Assembly (NCBI GenBank): GCA_016934675.1
Contig: JAFGSJ010000146.1
Coordinates: 1 to 34,445, forward strand
Direction: 5' to 3'
Origin: a bacterium
GTDB taxonomy: Bacteria > CSSED10-310 > JAFGSJ01
DNA: 34,445 bases
The notes under the pieces are model-generated. The model made no database searches. It was not told the DNA's origin and saw only the letters and a program-made list of their open reading frames with translations. Numbering within the stretch: the stretch's first letter is position 1; each line of letters opens with the position of its first letter. The position numbers and the translations under genes were made by a program. This document shows positions 17,391-24,620 of the stretch, in pieces.

Positions 17391-17741
17391 TGGCTGAACA
17401 CCGGATATTGAACCTACAATGATTAAAACATCTTCGTTTTACTACCTTATGATTCAAGTCTTTACTTTACTACATGCTGTGAAAAAAGTCAAAAGTATCA
17501 GTCTTTTCAATCACATATCCGATGCAATTAGTACCTGACCGAAAACCCCCAAAAAAAATTGCTCGGATGAAATTGCGCAAAGAAACTTTAATGGTACATC
17601 AATTTAATTTTCCATATATCTATATATACACCAAAATAATGAGAAAAAGGGGTGCGTGTGCTGGTGGTAATATCAATAAAATACCCGATGAACATTAGAT
17701 ACCCAATGTATATAATGATATAGTAAGATATAATATCACTA
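17391..17741. other. AT-rich gene-free spacer between MBOAT and SGNH genes
   Basis: A spacer of 351 bases, unusually long for two genes that should work together. It is strongly AT-rich, with a T/A alternating run near 17618-17632 and a C5-A8 run near 17550. Two short minus-strand frames (65 and 68 codons) lack ribosome sites and encode only low-complexity hydrophobic sequence. I see no terminator or clear promoter. It could be the remnant of a lost gene. Confidence 0.45.
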
Positions 17742-19214
17742 TTAAAATTGAAAATATAAAAATGAGGTATCCAACTCGGCACCAAAATAGATTATCGCAA
17801 TAATAAGGATATAGTAGATCAACCATCGCCAGGCTTTCCCTAACTTTTGTTCGATATACTCCAATCCATGCGTCCGGTCTCGTTGGATCCACTCCATACA
17901 AAAAAAGAAGGGAATAAAAACAAGCATTTCTTTTGGGAATACTTGTAAACTGAGGGTCAGAGAAAATGGATCATTGAAAATCCCTTTGAGATATTTCATC
18001 GCATTTTCCATACTTGATGAACGAAAAAATATCCACGCAAACATCACAATTGACAGAGCTGCTATTCGATCAATTATCGAAAAAATAGACTTCAAATATT
18101 TAAGCTTTAAGGAACGAAGAAATTTTCTTCTTGGTTTTTGTAGTATTTGAAATGCTATCAAGGCAGTTCCATGTATTAAACCCCAACAAACAAAGGTAAT
18201 GTTGTCACCATGCCATAAACCGGTTAGTGACCATGTCACCAGTGAACCGATTATATAAATAAAAATATCAGTCGGAATTCTCCAGATTTTCATTCCCGGT
18301 ATTTTACGTGAAAGAGAATATGATAAGGGCAGAAATAAATAATCGCGAAACCAAGTAGTCATTGAAATATGCCATCGGCGCCAGAAGTCTGCAATTGAAA
18401 TGCAAAAATAGGGAAATCGGAAATTTCGAACCAGATTGATCCCTAATAGCTTGGCCAAGCCTATGGACATATCCGAATAGCCAGAAAAGTCAGCGTATAT
18501 CTGGATAGAATACAAAAAGATACCAAAAAGTAAAGTATTACAAGGATAATAGCTGCTATTGCCAAAGATAGGGTTAATATATTGGCCGATATTATCAGCT
18601 ATTACAACCTTTGCAAACAACCCCCATAGTAATTGACGCAAACCATCCAAGGCCTGTTCATATTGAAAAAAACTTTTCTTTTTATACTGAGGAAGCGAGA
18701 GTAAAGGACGCTGAATAGGACCAGCGAGGACAATAGGGAAAAAGCCTACTGTCAACAAAGAATTAATAAGATTGCGTTCAGCCTCAATCTTATGCCAGTA
18801 GACATCAAATAAATAACTGATCGTAATGAATACTTGAAAACTTATACCAATAGGAACGATTGTTGTTATCAGGCAAGATGGTGAGTGCAAAAAAGGAAAT
18901 AAATCGAGGAAACTTGTAACGAAAAAGTTGAAATATTTAAAATAGATTAGAGTCCCCAGATTAATAGTTAATCCTGTGATCAGCCATTTTTTTCTCTGTT
19001 TTTTACTAGCTTCGATTCTTAAACCGATCCAATAACCTGAAAATGAAACACAGAAAAGTATAAATAAAAATCGCCAATCCCAACAACCATAAAACACATA
19101 AGAAATTACTAATAAGAAAGCATTCCGGATATTCACCTGTTGTGCGAGAATAAACCAGTGAACGAGAAAAACAAAAATGAACAAAAATGCAAACTCAACC
19201 GAATGAAATAACAT
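17742..19214 (-). CDS. MBOAT-family O-acyltransferase (AlgI-like)
   Basis: An inner-membrane acyltransferase that moves acyl (usually acetyl) groups across the membrane to a periplasmic partner; 490 residues with the ATG at 19214. The frame extends to a TTG nine codons earlier, but GGGGA seven bases before this ATG supports it. About ten to twelve membrane segments. Family signatures: IPIGISFQVF-type motif (VPIGISFQVF), DFWRRWHISMTTWFRDYLF with His282, and the catalytic-type GLWHG with His335. The protein ends in FLYFQF, the family's normal C-terminus, so it is full length. The AlgJ-like SGNH protein downstream is the expected partner. The gene is AT-rich relative to flanking regions. Its promoter (19270-19298) overlaps a perfect palindrome. 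Confidence 0.92.
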   Translation of the reverse strand: MLFHSVEFAFLFIFVFLVHWFILAQQVNIRNAFLLVISYVFYGCWDWRFLFILFCVSFSGYWIGLRIEASKKQRKKWLITGLTINLGTLIYFKYFNFFVTSFLDLFPFLHSPSCLITTIVPIGISFQVFITISYLFDVYWHKIEAERNLINSLLTVGFFPIVLAGPIQRPLLSLPQYKKKSFFQYEQALDGLRQLLWGLFAKVVIADNIGQYINPIFGNSSYYPCNTLLFGIFLYSIQIYADFSGYSDMSIGLAKLLGINLVRNFRFPYFCISIADFWRRWHISMTTWFRDYLFLPLSYSLSRKIPGMKIWRIPTDIFIYIIGSLVTWSLTGLWHGDNITFVCWGLIHGTALIAFQILQKPRRKFLRSLKLKYLKSIFSIIDRIAALSIVMFAWIFFRSSSMENAMKYLKGIFNDPFSLTLSLQVFPKEMLVFIPFFFCMEWIQRDRTHGLEYIEQKLGKAWRWLIYYILIIAIIYFGAELDTSFLYFQF

Positions 19215-19266
19215 TAGGATTCCCCGATCAAGTAAATACAAGTCTCACCGAGATTGACATGTGGGG

Positions 19267-19298
19267 TGAAATATATTTCATCAGGTCAATTGTTTCAA
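19267..19298 (-). promoter_or_regulatory. promoter of the MBOAT gene overlapping a perfect 14-base palindrome
   Basis: On the minus strand TTGAAA (19293-19298), 17 bases, then TATATT (19270-19275): five of six matches in each element. The perfect palindrome TGAAATATATTTCA (19267-19280) covers the -10, the usual place for a repressor operator. The leader to the ATG at 19214 would be about 50 bases. Confidence 0.55.
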
Positions 19299-19363
19299 TT
19301 CTATATATCGTCGCATACTTATTACAATTAAATTGTCTTTGATTCTGGCTCCCTCATCAGTAG

Positions 19364-19392
19364 TTGTCAGATAGTAAAAAGAATGCTATGAA
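19364..19392 (+). promoter_or_regulatory. sigma-70-type promoter upstream of the DUF4388/ECF operon
   Basis: TTGTCA (19364-19369), a 17-base spacer and TATGAA (19387-19392) lie about 75 bases ahead of the DUF4388 gene start at 19469. Matches are five and four of six, so moderate support only. Confidence 0.4.
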
Positions 19393-19468
19393 TTTCTCAC
19401 AATCATACTATTGCGGCAATTTCATACAATGAGCCTGAAAGCAGGTCAAGACTAATTTGAGGAAACAA

Positions 19469-21955
19469 ATGGGTTTCACGGGTCATATCGACTTGATCAG
19501 TATGAATCAAGTGATCAACCTGCTCCATGAGGGCAAACGATCCGGATCGTTATATGTCCGGGCGGGAGAACTGCACAGTCGTTTTGTGTTCCGGTTCGGA
19601 GAAATGGTCCATGGTTCATCCTCCGCTGAGAAGGCCTCTCTTTTTGACTTTTTTATTGAGCAGGGCATATTCAGCGAGGTCGAGCTTGAGACCCTCAAAC
19701 AGGGTAAAACACGCAGTTTGACACATCTGATCGCGGATATGTCGCCGGAAAACAGGCTCGAAATTGCCGCAGCGCTGCAAGCCCGGGCCAAAATCATCCT
19801 TTTTGAAACGCTGTACTGGGACAAGGGCAGCTATGAATTTCAGGAGCGAGACTGGAACGAAGAAGCAGGGTCTCGACTCGAGAAAGAAATTTCGGACCTG
19901 CAGGAGCTGTCCGATGAGAGCCTGAATAGAATTATCCGCCTCAAATGGCGATTTCCCTTTAAGGAGATGGTCTTCAGCCGGAATCCTGATTATGATGCTC
20001 GTCTCTCTGCAACCTATTCAGCCAATGAAAACAGATTACTCGGTCTGTTTGATGGCAAGAAATCACTCAATCAAGTTCTGGACCAACTTGAAGGCGAGCG
20101 ACTCTACAATCTCCTGGCACTACTCACACTCATAGAAGGCGATAGCCACGGTCACATTTTACGGTTTTCTCCCCCTTCTCCAACCCGGGCCTGGGAAGAG
20201 AAGATCGCAGATTTTACCAAGGTTTATGAAGGGAGTTTCCGGAAGATCAGCACAAGTTTTCAGAGGTATTTTGGTCGACAAAGCGGTTTTTACTGGCGTC
20301 ATGCCTTTCAGGAGGCAATCAAGGACAGTCCCTATCTCTGGCAAACAGTAAAGATAACGAGCGAGGAGCAGGTCCCGCTCGATTTTGTCAATGAGCGCAT
20401 TCATTTTTTTCCGGTCGAATACCAGCTTCGTTTTCTCAAAAATGCCTATAACAGCATGATTCTCTGGCAACTGATTACCCTGAAGAATTATGCGGGCCCC
20501 GAAGCGGTCAACCATGTTGCGGGAGAGCTTGATACAATCTTTAAAGTTCTCGGGCAAAAGGGTTCCATCCACCATAAAGAGATTGCCCGCGACATTCCTT
20601 ACATCTTTACAATTGTCAAAGATTTCCCGACATGGATCGATCAAGGGACTGTCTTTTTTAAATTAAAGCGTTTTGAAGATGCCTTGATACTTTTTAAGCG
20701 TATTCCCTCGAGCCATCCGGAATATGAGCGTATTCTTGAATATCGCGAGCGAATCGAGCAACAGAAATTGATGGATAAAGGGAGCGATACGGTCCTTTAT
20801 AAAATATTCAAAACCTTGATGGAGAACGATGTCCTTCAAGCTGAAAAATTGCTGGCAGTCCTGCAGGAAAATGATCCCCAACACCCCGAAATTGCCACAA
20901 TCCGTCAACAAATAGATACAGCCTTTGCTCAAATGAGAAGCATGTTTTGTGACCTGACCATGGTCCCACAGCTCAGCCCCGATTTTGATTTTTCTCAAAT
21001 CAACACCTTGGCTCTCACGCAAGCTCAGGGTTTTTTATTATCGAGGATTGACGGTTTGACCACAATCAAGAATATCTTTGCCATTTCAGGATTGCCGAAA
21101 AACGAGGTCATCTTTCATCTGTATCAACTCAAACAGAATGGCTTGATAACTCTGCCTGTCAAACCGAGTGAACCGTCTGGGCCAATTCAACCGGGACCTT
21201 TTCCGGTCAAACCAGCACCGGAGATGCGTGCGGCAGCGACCGCGGGCGTGTCCAGTCATGACCGTGCTCCCGATCATACGCAGACAAGTTCCGAAGCATC
21301 TCCAGCTTTACCGGACAATGTCTCTGCTGGCAGACCATCATCAAGGTCAGCACAAGTATACAGTCCAGCCCCCCCACCGAAAAAAGACCAGATAAAAAAG
21401 CAGAAAACCACCACCACCGCCAAACCGAAAAGTGCTTCACAAATGCGAAAAGCTGAGGCTGATGTCTTCTTCCAAAAAGGACTCACAGCCATGGGAAAAC
21501 AGGATTATCAAACAGCTATTGCGTCTTTCGAAAAATCAATCGAGAAATTCGCCGGCGGTGTGGCTTATTACCACTATCTGGACCAAGCCCGTCAATTGTT
21601 AAAAGAACATCAGGCCACTGAACTGATAGACCAAACCCGGACATACTATCAAAATAAAAAACTCAAGGAAGCTATTTCTTGTCTGCAACAGGCTTTGACC
21701 CTTAATCCACGTAATCAGGAATTGCTGCAATTAAGCGTCACAATCTGGCTGGCAGCGAAACATTTCAAACACGCTGAACGGGCCCTTCTGGCAATGCTCG
21801 AGATGGAGCCGGGAAACGCTGATTACTATGTTGAACTTGGTAAACTCTATCGAGAACAAAGTGATCTGATCAGGGCGCGTGAACAATTTATGATTGCGTT
21901 GCAATGGAACAAACGACACACCGAAGCGCACCGACAACTGAACATGCTCCCATGA
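19469..21955 (+). CDS. DUF4388 (PATAN-like) and TPR-repeat protein
   Basis: A cytosolic multidomain protein of 828 residues, likely a signalling or scaffold protein. GAGGA six bases before the ATG at 19469 supports that start over the TTG four codons earlier. The N-terminus (about 1-110) is a DUF4388 domain: GFTGHIDLISMNQVINLLHE, then GSLYVRAGE and FRFGEMVHG. A winged-helix-like segment of the same family recurs at about 495-560 (FLLSRIDGLTTIKNIF, then HLYQLKQNGLITL). A proline/serine/lysine-rich linker covers about 562-655. TPR repeats fill 655-828 (FFQKGLTAMGKQDYQTAIAS and ALTLNPRNQELL). There is no signal peptide. It lies 76 bases ahead of the ECF sigma gene and is probably in its transcript, hinting at a regulatory input. 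Partners unknown. Confidence 0.87.
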   Translation: MGFTGHIDLISMNQVINLLHEGKRSGSLYVRAGELHSRFVFRFGEMVHGSSSAEKASLFDFFIEQGIFSEVELETLKQGKTRSLTHLIADMSPENRLEIAAALQARAKIILFETLYWDKGSYEFQERDWNEEAGSRLEKEISDLQELSDESLNRIIRLKWRFPFKEMVFSRNPDYDARLSATYSANENRLLGLFDGKKSLNQVLDQLEGERLYNLLALLTLIEGDSHGHILRFSPPSPTRAWEEKIADFTKVYEGSFRKISTSFQRYFGRQSGFYWRHAFQEAIKDSPYLWQTVKITSEEQVPLDFVNERIHFFPVEYQLRFLKNAYNSMILWQLITLKNYAGPEAVNHVAGELDTIFKVLGQKGSIHHKEIARDIPYIFTIVKDFPTWIDQGTVFFKLKRFEDALILFKRIPSSHPEYERILEYRERIEQQKLMDKGSDTVLYKIFKTLMENDVLQAEKLLAVLQENDPQHPEIATIRQQIDTAFAQMRSMFCDLTMVPQLSPDFDFSQINTLALTQAQGFLLSRIDGLTTIKNIFAISGLPKNEVIFHLYQLKQNGLITLPVKPSEPSGPIQPGPFPVKPAPEMRAAATAGVSSHDRAPDHTQTSSEASPALPDNVSAGRPSSRSAQVYSPAPPPKKDQIKKQKTTTTAKPKSASQMRKAEADVFFQKGLTAMGKQDYQTAIASFEKSIEKFAGGVAYYHYLDQARQLLKEHQATELIDQTRTYYQNKKLKEAISCLQQALTLNPRNQELLQLSVTIWLAAKHFKHAERALLAMLEMEPGNADYYVELGKLYREQSDLIRAREQFMIALQWNKRHTEAHRQLNMLP

Positions 21956-21980
21956 CTCATTGTGATAGGTGCTTGTGGGA

Positions 21981-22007
21981 GGAACCTTTCCCGGAATCAT
22001 TGGTTAG
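21981..22007 (+). promoter_or_regulatory. possible ECF-type autoregulatory promoter
   Basis: GGAACC (21981-21986), the core of many ECF -35 elements, is followed after 15 bases by GGTTAG (22002-22007), 25 bases before the sigma factor start. ECF factors commonly drive their own operon from such sites. A weak GGGA/TCCC pairing overlaps the -35. Tentative. Confidence 0.3.
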
Positions 22008-22031
22008 TAAGAACAGAAATAGGATACATTG

Positions 22032-22616
22032 ATGATAGAAACTGACGAACAACTCATGGTTCGCTTGAGTCAGGGGGATAAGAAAGCTTTTGAACATTTG
22101 TTTTTAAAATATAAGGATAAATTGTATAGTTATATTTATCGGTTTTGTGGAGATGCAGCGGTTTCTGAAGAAATTTTTCAGGAGGCTTTTTTACGCGTGT
22201 ACCGATATGCTCCCCAATATGAGCCCATTGCGAAGTTTTCGACTTTTCTGTATCGAATCACCACGAATCTGTGTTTGAACGAATTGAAACGTCATCGGCT
22301 TATGCCCATGTATTTTCTTGGTTCACTAAGAGAAAGGAAGGAAGGGCAGGGGGGCATGATAGAAGATGATATCAAGAGCATGGATCGTTCACCCGACCAG
22401 CATGTTTTCAGCCAAGAATTACAGGAACACCTGAGAACAGCTTTAGACCAGTTACCTGCTGCTATGAAGGCTACATTGTTATTAAGTGAGGTTGAAGGGA
22501 AAAAGTATGATGAGATCGCCCGAATTCTGAACTGTTCAGTTGGAACAGTCAAGTCACGGGTCAATCGTTCACGTTCAAAATTATTGGAGTATCTCGACAG
22601 CCATGACATCCTGTAA
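22032..22616 (+). CDS. ECF (RpoE-type) sigma factor
   Basis: An alternative sigma factor of 194 residues that redirects RNA polymerase, probably in response to an envelope signal. The ATG at 22032 has AGGA seven bases upstream; a TTG one codon earlier is less likely. Region 2 covers about 24-92 (YSYIYRFCGDAAVSEEIFQE, FLRVYRY, FSTFLYRITTNLCLNELKRH). A polar linker of about 35 residues separates it from region 4 (about 135-190), whose helix-turn-helix reads GKKYDEIARILNCSVGTVKS. No extra C-terminal domain. The stop lies 14 bases inside the anti-sigma gene, the typical coupling of sigma and cognate anti-sigma factor. Confidence 0.93.
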   Translation: MIETDEQLMVRLSQGDKKAFEHLFLKYKDKLYSYIYRFCGDAAVSEEIFQEAFLRVYRYAPQYEPIAKFSTFLYRITTNLCLNELKRHRLMPMYFLGSLRERKEGQGGMIEDDIKSMDRSPDQHVFSQELQEHLRTALDQLPAAMKATLLLSEVEGKKYDEIARILNCSVGTVKSRVNRSRSKLLEYLDSHDIL

Positions 22617-23241
22617 ATTCACCAGACAATGCCAGGATTACTTTCAAGGTCTGCTCTCTACTATCGAGGCGGACCTTTTCCGGGAACATTTGTTCAGGGG
22701 ATGTACTACCTGCCAGCGGGAGCTTGAGCGTTTGGATAAACTGAAACATGCTTTACAGGCCATCGAGGTCCCCTCGCTTCCGGAAGGTCTGTCCCAACGA
22801 ACCCTACAACTTGTCCTGACCGAGATGGACCGAGTCCCGGAAAAAACACTTCGAACCTACTGGCGTGAATCCTTATCCATTATTTCTGAGCGATGGAAAG
22901 TTTTCGTGCCCGTAACGGCCGCATTGACCCTGTTATTGACCGTTTATCTAACAGGAACGGGTCTTTTCTCGACCCATCAGGAAACACATATTTATTCATT
23001 GGCCCATTTGCGGCATGAAGAACTGCAGCCATCATTCGAGGACCATTTCCTGTCCTTTTCTGATGTTCGGGGACGTGAGCGAATGGAGGTTAACGAGGTC
23101 CTGGTCCAGTTAAACAGTGAAGCCCCTGCCATCGCTGATGATGCGACCTTGATTCATTCGATTGATTTGTCTCAACAACAAAACCAGATACGTCCGTCAA
23201 CAGTCATGTTTTTGGATTTTTCCGATGGGGAGAACGATTGA
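22603..23241 (+). CDS. transmembrane zinc-finger anti-sigma factor
   Basis: Expected to hold the ECF sigma factor inactive at the inner membrane; 212 residues with the ATG at 22603, which overlaps the sigma gene by 14 bases. The frame is open further upstream inside the sigma gene, but only this start places the zinc motif at the N-terminus. The motif is Cys10, His29, Cys34, Cys37: H-x4-C-x2-C instead of the usual H-x3-C-x2-C, an extra residue worth noting. One membrane helix (about 99-121, FVPVTAALTLLLTVYLTGTG) leads to a periplasmic tail of about 90 residues without a recognised sensor fold. The next gene, for an exported TPR/OstA-like protein, follows after 46 bases and might supply the signal. 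Confidence 0.85.
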   Translation: MTSCKFTRQCQDYFQGLLSTIEADLFREHLFRGCTTCQRELERLDKLKHALQAIEVPSLPEGLSQRTLQLVLTEMDRVPEKTLRTYWRESLSIISERWKVFVPVTAALTLLLTVYLTGTGLFSTHQETHIYSLAHLRHEELQPSFEDHFLSFSDVRGRERMEVNEVLVQLNSEAPAIADDATLIHSIDLSQQQNQIRPSTVMFLDFSDGEND

Positions 23242-23287
23242 TAGCAGTGTCTGGTGGCATAGCAGGCCACTCAACCTGGAGAAACAA

Positions 23288-24589
23288 GTGAAACGTTTAG
23301 CACTGATTACATCGATGGGAGCGTTGGTTTTGGTCTGTTCGATCGCACTACCCATGCAAGCCCAGGATAGATCGCCTTCAGATTTATTTGCCGAAGCGAA
23401 TCTGCTCTATGTTCAGGAGAATTATCAAGGGGCGAGAACATTATATCAACAATATGTTGAAAGGATACTGGCTTCTCCTCAAAAATTGGATAAAAATCTG
23501 GGGCTGGCTTTGTTTCTTATCGGCAACACCTTTATTAAAACAGACAATTACCGTCAAGCCCTTGTCGCTTTCAAGCGGGCCTGTGAATACCAAGAAGAGA
23601 ATGACTGGATTGATGATAGTACCTTGAAGATTGCGGAGATAAAAACCCGTCATTCATCACGAGAGAGTTTACAATCAGCTCTCGAGGATTACTCTTGGAT
23701 TATCGAGCACCATCCTCGTGGTAATTGTGTTCTGGCGGCGATTTTTGGTCAAGGGAAAATCTTAATTCGTTTAGGGCAATGGCAGGAAGCGGAACAGAAA
23801 TTAATGAAGGTATTTGGTTCAAATCCTCCGGAACAGATGGCAATCGAGGTGCTTTTATCGCTGGGTGATTTTTATCGGATGCCGGGTAATGCCCTGTACA
23901 ATCTTCCCAAATCCATAAAGTATTATAATGAGATTTTAACACGTTTTCCCAAGACGGCCCCTTTTGCATCCACCCATCTTGCTCTGGCCAATTCCTATCG
24001 TGAAGCCCGGGATTATCCGAAGGCAATCAGCCATTATCAGAAGATAATCACTGAATTTTCCGATTCGGTTCAGGCCCCCTTGGCCCAATCGATGCTTGGC
24101 CTATGCTACGAGGAAAGCAGTAAAATCGACCAATCGTTGCGGACATATACCGACATAAAAGCCATTCCGGTTTCACCACTCCTAAAAGATACGGTATCTC
24201 ATCGGGAAAAGAAAGTCCGACGTTTGCACAAGGACGCCATTCAGGTAAAGGCCGATACCAACAACTATGATGCCGATCAGGGCAGGGCCCAGTATACCGG
24301 TAATGTCTCCATTACCTGGAATGAAGTCATTTTTACCTGTGAAAAAGCGACAGCCCACATAAATAAGTCCTTTATCATAGCCGAAGGGAATGTGAGTTGT
24401 ATCAGCAGGCGTGATTTGAAGATTACGAGTCAAATGGTCCATTTTTTCCCCAAAATACGGAAAGCGGATTTTTATGGAGAGGTCGAGATCAACCTGGTTA
24501 ATCCAAGTTTCCAGGCAACCCGAGCCGTGGCCAAGGGGAAGAAAATTACCTATAATTTCGAATCCGATACCTATGTGGTTGAGGATTAG
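23288..24589 (+). CDS. exported TPR protein with C-terminal LptA/OstA-like domain
   Basis: 433 residues, probably periplasmic. The frame is open back into the anti-sigma gene, but GGAG six bases before a GTG at 23288 begins a clean signal peptide (VKRLALITSMGALVLVCSIA then LPMQAQ). Residues about 30-310 are TPR/Sel1-like helical repeats of the tol-pal YbgF style (FAEANLLYVQENYQGARTLY, TRFPKTAPFASTHLALANSY, YPKAISHYQKIITEF). From about 312 an OstA-like beta-strand repeat follows (VKADTNNYDADQGRAQYTGN, IIAEGNVSCISRRDLKITSQ), the fold that bridges lipopolysaccharide across the periplasm in LptA. This fusion in an ECF operon suggests a link between envelope assembly and stress control. It converges on the histidine kinase gene 31 bases away. 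Confidence 0.83.
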   Translation: MKRLALITSMGALVLVCSIALPMQAQDRSPSDLFAEANLLYVQENYQGARTLYQQYVERILASPQKLDKNLGLALFLIGNTFIKTDNYRQALVAFKRACEYQEENDWIDDSTLKIAEIKTRHSSRESLQSALEDYSWIIEHHPRGNCVLAAIFGQGKILIRLGQWQEAEQKLMKVFGSNPPEQMAIEVLLSLGDFYRMPGNALYNLPKSIKYYNEILTRFPKTAPFASTHLALANSYREARDYPKAISHYQKIITEFSDSVQAPLAQSMLGLCYEESSKIDQSLRTYTDIKAIPVSPLLKDTVSHREKKVRRLHKDAIQVKADTNNYDADQGRAQYTGNVSITWNEVIFTCEKATAHINKSFIIAEGNVSCISRRDLKITSQMVHFFPKIRKADFYGEVEINLVNPSFQATRAVAKGKKITYNFESDTYVVED

Positions 24590-24620
24590 CGAGAGGGTGA
24601 GAAGAGTCGACTCGATAAAA

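Noticed and set aside
17588..17901. Two overlapping minus-strand frames in the AT-rich spacer and MBOAT 3' end
   Set aside because: Hydrophobic low-complexity products expected from AT-rich DNA; no ribosome site.
24604..24613. GAGTCGACTC palindrome between the convergent OstA-like and kinase genes
   Set aside because: Only ten bases, no T-tract and no loop; too little for a terminator or operator.
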